From assembly GCA_030673845.1 (NCBI GenBank), contig JAUTCQ010000017.1, positions 124,001 to 188,000 of the forward strand: 64,000 bases of DNA, given 5' to 3'. A model generated the notes under the pieces. The model was not told the origin of the DNA and did no database searches. It was given only the letters and a program-made list of their open reading frames with translations. Below are positions 47,635-56,941 of the stretch, in pieces. The position numbers were made by a program, and so were the translations under genes. The DNA is from Verrucomicrobiota bacterium JB022 (lineage in GTDB: Bacteria; Verrucomicrobiota; Verrucomicrobiia; Opitutales; Oceanipulchritudinaceae). Within the stretch, counting starts at the first letter, position 1. Each line of letters opens with the position of its first letter.

Positions 47635-47798
47635 TTTGTCATGTTAATGCGATATGTATAGCCAGAAGGCGTGCTTCTTTTGCATTGATGACAACGATAG
47701 GTCAACTATTTTTCGAGTGATAATGGTGAGCTTAAAACATCGCTTGGGTAAGGTATAAGTAACGTTTTTGATTTTCTGATTTCATTATCGTTTGCTCC

Positions 47799-48770
47799 CT
47801 ACTCCCCCTGCCCGCCGAACATCTGGGCGGCCATGCGGAATTGACCGATCTGGAGGACGAGTTGCTGCTCCTGATTGCGGCGGAAGACCTCGAGTTGCGC
47901 GGGCGTGAGGTAGGGCACGACGGCTTGGGCGACGAGTTCGTTGGCCTGACGCATCTCGGTGGCGTAGGTGTCGATGTTGGCTTCGTTGATGCGGGTGAGG
48001 TCGCTGTTGTTGGGGTCGGTGACGAAGGTGGAGGTAAAGGGATACTGGCGGCGCGTCTCGTGGATTACGTCGACGAGCTGATTGTAGGTATCGGCCCCGA
48101 GGGGTTCGCCGGTGTTGCGCAGGTTGCCCGCGAGCCCGTCGAGCTCCATGCGGATGCCGAGGGTGTCTTCGAAGTAGTTGAAGGCGGCCATGTCTTCCTC
48201 GCTGTTGAGGAAGGTGCGGAGGTCTTCGCGCATCTGGGCCTCCGTCTCCTGCATCTGCTGGAGGGCGGCGGCTCGCTCCTCATCGGTCACGCTGCTGCGC
48301 ATGCCGAGCAGGCCAAAGTTGACGCGCCCCATCTGACGGGCCAGCAGCAAGTCGTAGAAGTATTCCCGCTCCTCCGGGGCAAAGTCGTACTGCTCTGCCA
48401 GCCGCCGGTAGAGGACTTCCATGGTGCTGCGCTGCTGGGCGGTCACCATCTCGCTCATTGCGGGGTTGTTCTCAATCATGTTGGCCATCTCGTCCATCAG
48501 GGTCGACTCCTGACGCTGGCGGGTGGAAGCTGCCGCGGGTGGGGTGGCGACCGCTTGGGTGCGGACGTCCTCCAGCTCGGCCTTGAGACGTTCGACTTCG
48601 CGCACCATGGCAAGCTCGGCCGGCTCCTGGGTGGTGATGGCGGTCGACTGGGCGAGGGCTTCGGCCAATTGGGCGTGCAGGCGGTCGATCTGGCGGTGTT
48701 GGAACAGGGCGAGCCCGGCGAGGGCCGCGCTGAGCAGGGTCAGGAGAAGGAGGGGCGTTTGTCGGCGCAT
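47799..48770 (-). CDS. Membrane-anchored coiled-coil protein
   Basis: A 323-residue protein. A single N-terminal hydrophobic helix (TPLLLLTLLSAALAGLALFQ) with RR before it, then coiled coil (RLHAQLAEALAQ; REVERLKAELEDVRTQAVA), a Pro/Ala linker, and a soluble helical domain (LYRRLAEQYDFAPEEREYFY, LLLARQMGRVNFGLLGMRSS, YNQLVDVIHETRRQYPF, PYLTPAQLEVFRRNQEQQLV). The PYLTPAQLEVF helix resembles Spy/LTxxQ-like stretches. No family assigned. It diverges from the next gene across about 90 bases. Confidence 0.6.
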   Translation of the reverse strand: MRRQTPLLLLTLLSAALAGLALFQHRQIDRLHAQLAEALAQSTAITTQEPAELAMVREVERLKAELEDVRTQAVATPPAAASTRQRQESTLMDEMANMIENNPAMSEMVTAQQRSTMEVLYRRLAEQYDFAPEEREYFYDLLLARQMGRVNFGLLGMRSSVTDEERAAALQQMQETEAQMREDLRTFLNSEEDMAAFNYFEDTLGIRMELDGLAGNLRNTGEPLGADTYNQLVDVIHETRRQYPFTSTFVTDPNNSDLTRINEANIDTYATEMRQANELVAQAVVPYLTPAQLEVFRRNQEQQLVLQIGQFRMAAQMFGGQGE

Positions 48771-48862
48771 GATAGCGTTAGTATGCCAGCCGTAAGCATG
48801 AATGGCAATGCCGAAAAGTGAGGCTGGCCACTGGCGCTGCCAAGCGTTTTCATGCTCGGCAC

Positions 48863-49372
48863 ATGATGCAGCGGCCGGAGGTGAGACGATCGGTACGGAC
48901 GAGTCAAACACTCGGCTGGGGCTATGCCGCGCTCGGTGCGCTGGGGGTGGTGGGGCTGCTCTTCGACCGCTCGTGGCTCACGTGGCTGGGTATCGTGGTG
49001 CCGCTGATCATCGGGGCGGGCGAGCTGGTGCTGAGCCGCCGCCTGCAGGCTGCTCCGGGCCCGGGGACCGCGCGTGCGCTCTGTTGGCACCAGTTGTGGA
49101 TCCTCGTCTTGTGGGCACTGACTTCCTGGGCGCTGTGGGCGCTGGATTTCGAGGCGCTTTTTGCCGAGCTGCCGCCGTTGCTGCAACAGGGGGTGGAGCA
49201 GGCCGTGGCGCCCATGGGGTGGACGGGTGCGGACTACTTGCGCATCGTCTGGCACGGCACGTTGGTCGTGATGAGCGGCGTCCTGGGGGGCAAGCTGCTG
49301 ATTGTGGCCTGGGTGCACCACCGGGCGGTGCGCAGCTTCAGGCTTCCGCCCCCGAGGCCAGCATCCATTTGA
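48863..49372 (+). CDS. Small membrane protein, three helices
   Basis: A 169-residue protein. Hydrophobic segments: WGYAALGALGVVGLLFDR, WLTWLGIVVPLIIGAGELVL, LWILVLWALTSWALWALDF and VVMSGVLGGKLLIVAWVHH. No recognised family. Its 3' end overlaps the convergent esterase gene by 35 bases. Confidence 0.55.
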   Translation: MMQRPEVRRSVRTSQTLGWGYAALGALGVVGLLFDRSWLTWLGIVVPLIIGAGELVLSRRLQAAPGPGTARALCWHQLWILVLWALTSWALWALDFEALFAELPPLLQQGVEQAVAPMGWTGADYLRIVWHGTLVVMSGVLGGKLLIVAWVHHRAVRSFRLPPPRPASI

Positions 49373-50123
49373 GGGCGGTCTGGATGTGTGTGTCCCAGTA
49401 GCCCCAATCGTGCGCCCCTTCGTTCTCGACGTATTCGACCGGCACCCCGCACTTGTGGGCGTGGGCGATGAAGCGGCGGTTATCGGGCAGCAAAAAGTCG
49501 TCGCGCCCGCAACAGGCCCAGAGGCGTGGCAGCACGCGGCCGGTCATTTCCGCCTCATCGATCAGCCGCAACAGGTTGTCGGGGGAGTCGACGAGGCGCT
49601 TGTGGGTGCCGAAGATGCGGACAAAGTCGTCGTGGATACGCTCCTCGCACGGGCGGTTGGCGAGATCGAGCGCACCGGAGAGGCTGGCGGCCGCGCCCCA
49701 CTTCTCCGGCTGGCGCAGGGCAAGCTTGAAGGCCCCGTAGCCGCCCATGCTCAGCCCGGCGACGAAGTTGTCTTCCCGCGCGGCGGAGAGGCGGAAAAAG
49801 CTGCGGGCGACCTCGGGCACCTCTTCGCTCACATACGTCCAGTAGCGCCCGCCGGAGTGCATGTCCGTATAAAAGCTGCGGTGCACGTTGGGCATCACGA
49901 CGGCGAGGCCGAGCGGTGCCACGTAGCGCTCGATGCTCGTGCGCCGGCACCAGATCGTATGATCGTCCGAGAGGCCGTGCAGCAGGTAGAGCGTGGGGTG
50001 GGGGCCGTCGCTTGCGCGCCCTTGGAGGCCGATCTGGCGGTGGGTGCGCTCGGGCAAAATGACATTGAGCGTGCTCGCCATCTCGAGCACTTCGGAGAAA
50101 AAGTTGACCTGCAAAAACGCCAT
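49338..50123 (-). CDS. Alpha/beta-hydrolase esterase (EstA/esterase-D-like)
   Basis: A 261-residue enzyme, start MAFLQVNFFSEVLEMASTLN at 50123. TLYLLHGLSDDHTIWCRRTS precedes the nucleophile elbow GLSMGGYGAFKLAL (Ser); Asp is in WACCGRDDFLLPDN and His in ENEGAHDWGYWD. It resembles tributyrin esterase/acetyl-esterase and feruloyl-esterase-like hydrolases of the esterase D superfamily. No signal peptide. A possible target is acetyl groups on polysaccharides. It overlaps the convergent membrane protein by 35 bases. Confidence 0.83.
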   Translation of the reverse strand: MAFLQVNFFSEVLEMASTLNVILPERTHRQIGLQGRASDGPHPTLYLLHGLSDDHTIWCRRTSIERYVAPLGLAVVMPNVHRSFYTDMHSGGRYWTYVSEEVPEVARSFFRLSAAREDNFVAGLSMGGYGAFKLALRQPEKWGAAASLSGALDLANRPCEERIHDDFVRIFGTHKRLVDSPDNLLRLIDEAEMTGRVLPRLWACCGRDDFLLPDNRRFIAHAHKCGVPVEYVENEGAHDWGYWDTHIQTALKWMLASGAEA

Positions 50124-50279
50124 CGTTCCGAACAAGGGGTTACTGGGGACAAGACCTCCTGAGCCAATCCGATCGGCAGCCAGTGGCCAAGCTCCTTTGG
50201 GACGGACGGTAAGACGAATCGACCGATTTGAAAAGGCCTGCGCGGCAGTTTCCGCCGTCTCGGGCGCCCTGTTTGGGCA

Positions 50280-50308
50280 CAAAAAAACCTGTCCACCGAA
50301 GTGAACAG
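50280..50308 (-). terminator. Intrinsic terminator of the small basic protein gene
   Basis: On the minus strand cctgttcac (50308-50300) pairs with gtggacagg (50295-50287) across a ttcg tetraloop, followed by a run of T (50286-50281). UUCG-capped, strong. Confidence 0.8.
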
Positions 50309-50333
50309 GCCGGAAAGTGGGTCGGGGACAGAC

Positions 50334-50492
50334 CTATTCCTCGGGCAGCGTCTTGCGCAGGCCCTGGACGCGGTCGCCTTCCTTCCACTGGCCACGCTTC
50401 TTGAGCAGGGCAATGCGTTGGAAACGCTTCAGAACGTTGCGCGCCTTCTTTTTGCCGCTGCCGCCGGCCTTGAAACTGGGATGTTGGGACAT
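50334..50492 (-). CDS. Small basic protein, verrucomicrobial type
   Basis: A 52-residue basic protein beginning MSQHPSFKAGGSGKKKARNV and containing LKRFQRIALLKKRGQWKEGD. It matches a short family of unknown function characteristic of Verrucomicrobia and relatives (TIGR04137 style), often highly expressed and thought to be ribosome or rRNA-associated. Followed by a strong terminator. The ATG at 50492 is the only sensible start; the longer frame in the same phase reads through the intergenic gap. Confidence 0.85.
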   Translation of the reverse strand: MSQHPSFKAGGSGKKKARNVLKRFQRIALLKKRGQWKEGDRVQGLRKTLPEE

Positions 50493-50565
50493 GGTCTGTA
50501 TTCCGTTGAAAATGGATGGTCGAAACCAGGAAAAGCGGCAAAGAAAGCACTTCGCGGGAGGGAGA

Positions 50566-50901
50566 TCAAGCGTTTTCTTGCTCGGAGAGGCAAGAACGGC
50601 GTACCCAGCGTGCATATTCCGGCGCTGCCCGCTCCACCGGCACGGCCAGCCACTCCGGAGTATCGTAGGGATGCTCGCGCTGGATAAAGCGTTCCAGCTC
50701 CACCAGCTTCTCGCGTGGGAACTTCACCACCAGGCGGTATTCCGCCTCACGCTTCAATTCGCCCTGCCAGCGGTAGAACGAGCGCACCGGCCCCTCCACC
50801 TGCACACAAGCCGCCAGCTTTTGCTCAACCAGCCTGCCCGCCAGCGCCTCCGCTTGGCCCTCATCTTCGAGTGTCGTATAGCCAATCCAGATCTCTGCCA
50901 T
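50566..50901 (-). CDS. cutA: Divalent-cation tolerance protein CutA1
   Basis: A 111-residue protein. IWIGYTTLEDEGQAEALAGR, VEQKLAACVQVEGPVRSFYR, WQGELKREAEYRLVVKF, VELERFIQREHPYDTPEWLA and VPVERAAPEYARWVRRSC follow the CutA1 fold, a trimeric ferredoxin-like protein. Role is uncertain beyond metal tolerance. It lies upstream of the small basic protein gene and could share its transcript, with a 73-base gap. Confidence 0.9.
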   Translation of the reverse strand: MAEIWIGYTTLEDEGQAEALAGRLVEQKLAACVQVEGPVRSFYRWQGELKREAEYRLVVKFPREKLVELERFIQREHPYDTPEWLAVPVERAAPEYARWVRRSCLSEQENA

Positions 50902-51051
50902 GTCGGACAAAATATGTCTTTTGGCGCAGAATGCCAGAGAGAGCTGCCTTTCGAGGCGCTGCCAGGTGATAACTATCGATCGCGTTGCTAATACTCTTGT
51001 CTTCTTCGGCTGCTCGCATATCACCAGCCTCAGCCTCTTCTCCGTTGCTCT

Positions 51052-51750
51052 ATGCGTTCCTGTGTCCTACTTGCTTCTTCGGCTGCGCTGTTTGCCGCTC
51101 CTTCTCTGTCCGCCATCGTCATGTTCACGGCCACCGGCACCGTCTCCCATGCCGACGGTACCGCTTTTTCTCTAGGCCAGACCCTGACGCTGGTGTTGGT
51201 GACTCACCCGGCTCTCGACGCCCTCGCGCCCAACACCACCAACGACACGACTGCCGTCGAATACTCCTACACCATCGAAGGCGAGACGCCGATCTGGAGT
51301 CAGGTGGCACTCACGGGCACGACTGGCCAATGGGCGGACACCCCCGATGGCCTCGATCCTCACAGTTTCGTGTATAGTGACGATCTTTCGGCCATTTCCA
51401 TGATTGCCAGTACGGACCGTGACGGCGGGATCGGCCTCTTCGCGGGCAACGTGGAGATTCAGACGATCTGGCTGACGGTCGAAGGGCTCAACCCGGGCTT
51501 CGAGACCTTTCCGGGGGACGAGACGGCGAACCCCAACACTATCTGGGACGCCGACGGCATTGGCGATTTCGCCTTTGGGGCCTTCACCATCACCGCGCTG
51601 AATTCCGGCAATGAGTTCGAGTATTACGACGTCGATCTCACTTCTTTCACGGTTACTGCCGGTTCGGCGATTCCCGAACCTGCCACCACGGCGGGAGTGC
51701 TTGGTCTGCTCGCCGTGTGCGTCGTGGGCTGGAGGCGCTGGAGAAGATAA
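51052..51750 (+). CDS. PEP-CTERM secreted protein
   Basis: A 232-residue protein with signal peptide (CVLLASSAALFAAPSLSA-I), a beta-rich body (YSYTIEGETPIWSQVALTGT, HSFVYSDDLSAISMIASTDR, FDVDLTSFTVT) and the sorting tail IPEPATTAGVLGLLAVCVVG followed by WRRWRR. The exosortase at 29501-31129 should process it. Its stop abuts the stop of the minus-strand CMP-sugar synthetase-like gene (51751) with no gap and no terminator seen. Function of the body is unknown. Confidence 0.85.
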   Translation: MRSCVLLASSAALFAAPSLSAIVMFTATGTVSHADGTAFSLGQTLTLVLVTHPALDALAPNTTNDTTAVEYSYTIEGETPIWSQVALTGTTGQWADTPDGLDPHSFVYSDDLSAISMIASTDRDGGIGLFAGNVEIQTIWLTVEGLNPGFETFPGDETANPNTIWDADGIGDFAFGAFTITALNSGNEFEYYDVDLTSFTVTAGSAIPEPATTAGVLGLLAVCVVGWRRWRR

Positions 51751-52434
51751 TTACTTGATGCCCAAGATGCGCTCGGCCTCCTGGAGATCGGCCATGGTGT
51801 CGATGTCGAGGGCGTATTGGGGCTCCACGGGGTAAAGCAGGGGCTTGTTGCCGATGCGGCAGCCGGTGCGGAAGACGGCGTCGCGCGTGATGGCGTAGAG
51901 GCCCGTCGTTTCGAGCAGATACATGGCGTCCTGAGAGCGGGGCAGGCCGTCGGGGCGGTGCGGGTCGTAATTGATCGCCTTGCCTTGATACCAGATCCAA
52001 CCCGGCTCCTCCGTCACGAGAAACATCGAGTCGTACTGGTCGAGGCAGTTGAGGAACTGCGTCACGCTTTCCATCAGGATCTCGCCCTTCAGGGTCACTG
52101 CCGTCACGAACACCTGCAGGTAAGCGTCGTATTCGTGGTGCTGGAGCGCGAACTGGTGGATCAGGTGGTTGCCGTTGGCCTGATCGCCCGCAAACCACGG
52201 GAGGCGCTGGTGGAACTTGAGGCGGTCGCCATAGCGCGCGCCCAGCATGTCCATGACGGATTCGTGCTCGGAATCGACGTAGAGGTCCCACTCGGGCGGG
52301 GCGCACCGCACCAGCTCGTCCAGCAGCCAGCAGCAGAGCGGCTTGCCGCAGAGGTCGCGGAAATTCTTGTTGGGCACCCGGGTGCTCGTCCGGGCTTTGA
52401 TCGGGATTTGAACCGCCACGCGCATGGCAGGCAC
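51751..52434 (-). CDS. CMP-sugar synthetase-like nucleotidyltransferase
   Basis: A 227-residue GT-A-type nucleotidyltransferase. VAVQIPIKARTSTRVPNKNF is the P-loop-like motif of NeuA/KdsB enzymes (compare the usual R-x-x-S-x-R-x-P-x-K-N), followed by LCGKPLCCWLLDEL, VDSEHESVMDMLGARYGD, and YALDIDTMADLQEAERILGI at the end. It would activate a nonulosonate or similar sugar with CTP for surface glycans, consistent with a DegT-type aminotransferase at 19.7 kb. The usual RGGSK is altered (KARTSTR), so substrate is uncertain. A strain-specific acidic sugar is inference. Confidence 0.72.
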   Translation of the reverse strand: MPAMRVAVQIPIKARTSTRVPNKNFRDLCGKPLCCWLLDELVRCAPPEWDLYVDSEHESVMDMLGARYGDRLKFHQRLPWFAGDQANGNHLIHQFALQHHEYDAYLQVFVTAVTLKGEILMESVTQFLNCLDQYDSMFLVTEEPGWIWYQGKAINYDPHRPDGLPRSQDAMYLLETTGLYAITRDAVFRTGCRIGNKPLLYPVEPQYALDIDTMADLQEAERILGIK

Positions 52435-52521
52435 ATTAAGCGCTGCTTTTGGAGGAGCGAGTGCAAAGTAGGGGTGGCAGAGGGAGCTGCTCGCTTCTAT
52501 AAGGTTGCCTTCTGATAAGTT

Positions 52522-52550
52522 TTGTTAATCCAAGGCATGTTTTGCATAAA
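52522..52550 (+). promoter_or_regulatory. Candidate promoter upstream of the cobalamin riboswitch
   Basis: ttgtta (52522-52527) and cataaa (52545-52550) with a 17-base spacer, about 25 bases before the first riboswitch helix. Moderate matches only. Confidence 0.4.
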
Positions 52551-52574
52551 GAAAACTTGACTGAAGGCCGGCTC

Positions 52575-52700
52575 CGGGCATGATCGGCCTCGACTTCTCG
52601 GGAGCCATCCGGGGAGCTTCGGGGGAATCCCGTGTGAATCGGGAGCTGACGCGCAACTGTGACTGCCCACGCCGGGTGGGAGCCAGAATGCCCACGAACG
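52575..52700 (+). promoter_or_regulatory. Cobalamin (B12) riboswitch
   Basis: Core sequence elements in order: ggggaatcccgtgtgaatcg (52622 onward, compare the GGGAA-N-CCGGTG-N-GAATCCGG core), the conserved gcgcaactgtgac (52651 onward), the hairpin cccacgccgggtggg, and the B12-box-like gagccagaatgccc (52680-52693). The order and spacing match cobalamin riboswitches; ends are approximate. It precedes the ATG at 52801 by about 100 bases; no poly-U terminator is visible between, so control is probably at translation, with the ribosome site masked. Confidence 0.85.
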
Positions 52701-52800
52701 ACCATCGATCCCGCGTCTGGAGGGTGGCCTGCGCGGCGCGCCGACATGTGGCGAGTCCGGGGGCCGCTATGCCAACGCCCCATAGACCCTGTCGCCGCAC

Positions 52801-54417
52801 ATGAACTCAACCATATTCGAGACCATCCTGAGCAACCCGCTGCTGGTGCTCTTCGGCCTGATCGGCCTCGGCCTGCTGCTGGGCAATCTCCAGTTTCGCG
52901 GGATCAACCTCGGCTCGTCCGGCGTGATCTTCGTCGCGCTGCTGGCGGGCCACCTGGGGATGAAAGTGCCCGCCGGGGTAGGGCAGATCGGCCTGGTGCT
53001 CTTCGTCTACAGCGTCGGCATCGGTGCGGGCGCCCGGTTTTTTGGCGCGATGAAGCGCGAAGGCAGCCAGTTGGCCAAGCTCGCGGTGCTGGTCGTCGGC
53101 TCCGGCGCGCTGACCGCCCTGCTGGCCGCCTGGATCTTCCACATCGAGCCGGGCCTCATCGCGGGGATCTTTGCCGGCGCGCTCACCAGCACGCCCGCCC
53201 TCGCGGCGGCGATCGAGGGAGCCGGGCAGGGCGCGGCCGGCCCGGTAGTGGTCGGCTATGGTATCGCCTACCCCTTTGGGGTGATTGGCGTGGTGCTCTT
53301 TGTGCAACTCCTGCCCAAGCTGCTCGGCAAGCGTTTGGAAGACGAGGCGGGCGAAGAAGAAACTGCCCCGACGCCTACCGTTACCCGTCGCCTGATCGAG
53401 GTGACGAATCCCAACCTTTTCGGCCAGCGTTTTGCGGAGAGCAAGCTGCCGCAGCTCGGCGCCTGCCTTGTCTCGCGCGTCTGGCGCAACGAGCGCCTGG
53501 AGCCCGTGACCTACGAAGACACCTTCGAGCCCGGCCAGTTGCTCCTGCTGGTGGGCGAGCCCAGTGCGCTGGAGCTGGCGACCGAGTTCGTGGGTCGCGC
53601 GAGCGACCGCAAGGTGGTGCTGGATGCCGACAACGAGCGCCAGGTGATGGTCGTGACGAGTCAGGACGTGGTCGGCAAGTCGCTCAAGGAGATCGACCCG
53701 TTGCGCAACCACGGGGTGGTGATCACCCGGATGAGTCGGCTGGAGTTCACGCTCGTGCCCCAGCTGGACACGCGACTGGAAAAGGGCGACTTCATCACGG
53801 TGGTCGGCTCGGAAAACCGCCTGAAGAAGTTCGCCAAAATCGTGGGCCACCATGCCAACGCTTACACCGAGACGAGCCTCGTCTCGCTCGCCATCGGCAT
53901 CGCGCTGGGCATCGTCCTCGGGCTGATTACGGTGCCTCTGCCGTGGGGCGGCACCTTTTCGCTCGGCCTCTCCGGCGGCCCCTTGATGGTGGCGCTGCTG
54001 CTCGGCCACTTCGGCAAGGTGGGCGGCATCCTCGGCTACATCCCGCGCCCCACGCGCCTGCTGCTGCAAGAGATGGGCCTCGTGCTCTTCCTCGCCGATG
54101 CCGGCACCAAGGGCGGCGCTACCATGGCCGAAGCCATCGCCAGCCAAGGCGCGATCATCTTTGTGATCGGTGCTGTCGTGACGCTCGTCCCGATGCTCTT
54201 CGGTTTCCTCGCCGCCCGGAAGATCTTCCGCATGCCGCTCCCGCAAGCCCTCGGCGGCATCTGCGGCGGCATGACGAGCACCCCCGCCCTCGGCACTATT
54301 GTCGCCAAGACGCCCCTGCAGGCCCCCATCGTCAGCTACGCCACCGTCTACCCCGTCGCGGTCATCCTCATGGCCCTGCTCGCCAAGCTGCTCATGCAGG
54401 CCGTCGGGATGCTGTAG
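52801..54417 (+). CDS. AspT/YidE-type transporter with RCK_C domains
   Basis: A 538-residue membrane protein of the AAE (aspartate:alanine exchanger-like) family. The N-half has about five helices (LLVLFGLIGLGLLLGNLQF, GAGARFFGAMKREGSQLAKL, GALTSTPALAAAIEGAG). A central soluble region with two TrkA-C/RCK_C modules follows (KLPQLGACLVSRVWRNERLE, and KSLKEIDPLRNHGVVITRMS). The C-half repeats GGICGGMTSTPALGTIVAK. Substrates of this family are amino acids or other anions. Because a cobalamin riboswitch sits directly upstream, a role in B12, cobalt, or a B12-linked metabolite is suggested; this is inference. A TTG/GTG alternative start is unlikely. Confidence 0.85.
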   Translation: MNSTIFETILSNPLLVLFGLIGLGLLLGNLQFRGINLGSSGVIFVALLAGHLGMKVPAGVGQIGLVLFVYSVGIGAGARFFGAMKREGSQLAKLAVLVVGSGALTALLAAWIFHIEPGLIAGIFAGALTSTPALAAAIEGAGQGAAGPVVVGYGIAYPFGVIGVVLFVQLLPKLLGKRLEDEAGEEETAPTPTVTRRLIEVTNPNLFGQRFAESKLPQLGACLVSRVWRNERLEPVTYEDTFEPGQLLLLVGEPSALELATEFVGRASDRKVVLDADNERQVMVVTSQDVVGKSLKEIDPLRNHGVVITRMSRLEFTLVPQLDTRLEKGDFITVVGSENRLKKFAKIVGHHANAYTETSLVSLAIGIALGIVLGLITVPLPWGGTFSLGLSGGPLMVALLLGHFGKVGGILGYIPRPTRLLLQEMGLVLFLADAGTKGGATMAEAIASQGAIIFVIGAVVTLVPMLFGFLAARKIFRMPLPQALGGICGGMTSTPALGTIVAKTPLQAPIVSYATVYPVAVILMALLAKLLMQAVGML

Positions 54418-54466
54418 GGGGAGCAATCGTTCTTGCGCTCCCTCGCTCAGGCAAAATGCTAGATGC

Positions 54467-54943
54467 ATGAAGCGTTTTTGGATCGGCTTGGCGGTGGGAG
54501 GATTTCTCGGAGTGGTCGGTGGCTTTGTCGCCGGGGTCTGGCTTGGCCACGCGGCGGGAGTGGAGGAACCTAAGCCGTTCCAGCTGGGCACCACGGCTTC
54601 TCCTGAGGGCGTGAAAGTGCATACTGTAGGGTCGGCGCACATGTCTCGGGTGAACGGCAAGAGGAGCTTTCGCGTGACGTCGGCCGCGATCGACTTCGAG
54701 GCGGCTCAACTTGGGCAGCCGTTGAATGAGTTTCTGGAAGCGATTCATGCTCCCCAAATGCCCTACGGAGGATCCACGCCGACGGGCGAATTAATTTGCG
54801 AGCGCCTGGTCGAGGATCGGATTGAGTTTCGCGTTTACAAGCTCAAGAAGGGCATTGTTACCGAGCAAATCGACGCCGGTGAGCGCGACGCTCCGGCAGA
54901 CAATCTCGATTACGCCTTTCCGTTATCGAATTCGGAGCCCTAG
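54467..54943 (+). CDS. Membrane-anchored protein of unknown function
   Basis: A 158-residue protein. N-terminal glycine-rich helix (FWIGLAVGGFLGVVGGFVAG) precedes a soluble domain (AIDFEAAQLGQPLNEFLEAI; PYGGSTPTGELICERLVEDR; IEFRVYKLKKGIVTEQIDAG). No family recognised. Starts 50 bases after the transporter's stop and may be co-expressed with it under the riboswitch, which is speculation. Confidence 0.55.
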   Translation: MKRFWIGLAVGGFLGVVGGFVAGVWLGHAAGVEEPKPFQLGTTASPEGVKVHTVGSAHMSRVNGKRSFRVTSAAIDFEAAQLGQPLNEFLEAIHAPQMPYGGSTPTGELICERLVEDRIEFRVYKLKKGIVTEQIDAGERDAPADNLDYAFPLSNSEP

Positions 54944-54982
54944 GAGCGATAGCGGCTGGAAGGAAGCTGCACCCACGATTTG

Positions 54983-55129
54983 CCTAACGCGCTGTGGAGT
55001 GCGGCGCTTCGCGCCGATCTGGTTTTTGAAGTCCGGCTGGAAGCTTCCAAAGACTTACGATAGGAGTTGTGCGCCGCTTCTATTCCAATCCAGATCGGTG
55101 CAGAGCACCGCACTCTATAGCGCGTTAGG
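54983..55129. repeat. Intergenic inverted repeat with taacgcgct termini (best copy)
   Basis: Left arm ctaacgcgctgtggagtgcg with gcgcttcgcgccgatctggt (54983-55022), right arm ttccaatccagatcggtgca with gagcaccgcactctatagcg and cgttagg (55083-55129). Outer ends taacgcgct/agcgcgtta are perfect. About 55 bases separate the arms. It resembles a miniature non-coding element; a complete copy is at 38497-38632 and a solo arm at 34939-34990. Confidence 0.75.
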
Positions 55130-55151
55130 AAACTAGAGGAACCTCATTTAT

Positions 55152-55932
55152 TTATCGTACCCGCTTGTCGGCGGCGGAGGCGAGTAGCTCTTGCGTGTAG
55201 GGGTGTTGGGGGGCGTGCAGGACGTTTTCGGCGGGGCCTTGCTCGACGACTTCGCCGCGGCGCATGACGGCGACCCGGTCGGCCCAGTAGCCGACGAGTT
55301 CGAGGTCGTGCGTGATGAAGACAAACGTCAGCCCCAGCTCGCGGCGGAGGGATTCCAGCAGGTTGAGGATCTGGGCTTGGATGGAGACGTCGAGGGCGGA
55401 GACGGGCTCGTCGGCCACCACCACGCTGGGCTGGGGCAGGAGCGCGCGGGCGATGGCGATACGTTGGCGTTGACCGCCGGAAAACTCGTGCGGGTAGCGT
55501 TGGGCGGCGTCGGCCGGCAGGCCCACGCGGTCCAGCCAGTGCTCGATCTCGCGACGTGCGGCCTTGGCGTCCATGCGACCCGGGCGGCAGCGCAGGGCCT
55601 CCAGCAGCGATTCGCGGACCGTCAGGCGCGGGTTGAGCGAGGCGTGCGGGTCCTGAAACACCATTTGCACGCGGTGGCGTTGACGCCGTAGCGCGGTGCC
55701 GCGCAGGCTGCTCCATTCGAGGTCATCGAGCCAGATACGCCCGGCGTCCATCGTCTGCAGGTGCAGGATGCTGCGGGCGAGGGTGCTTTTGCCGCTGCCG
55801 GACTCGCCGACGAGGCCCAACACTTCGCCGGGCCGGGCTTCAAGCGATACGCCTTTGAGCGCCTGCACCGGTTGGCTCTTGCCGCGCGCGGGGAACGTCA
55901 CCCGCACGTCTTCGATGCGCATATGTCCTTGC

Positions 55933-55940
<8 letters not shown>
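55152..55940 (-). CDS. oppF: Oligopeptide ABC transporter ATP-binding protein OppF-like
   Basis: A 262-residue ATPase: Walker A GLVGESGSGKSTLARSIL, signature HEFSGGQRQRIAIARALL, Walker B SVVVADEPVSALD, with the switch His in FVFITHDLELVGYW. It has a short C-terminus without the extended oligo_HPY module. GTG start at 55940 overlaps oppD by 8 bases; an ATG at 55922 is an alternative. It energises peptide uptake with OppABCD. Confidence 0.92.
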
Positions 55941-56940
<1,000 letters not shown>

Positions 56941-56941
56941 C

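Noticed and set aside
52659-54470. A 603-residue plus-strand frame overlapping the transporter
   Set aside because: Arg/Ala/Pro-rich shadow in another frame; the AspT-like frame has the helices and the duplicated STPAL motif.
54822-55136. Plus-strand frame covering the repeat at 54983-55129
   Set aside because: Most of it is translated from the inverted repeat, and similar peptides arise from the other copies; likely not a gene.
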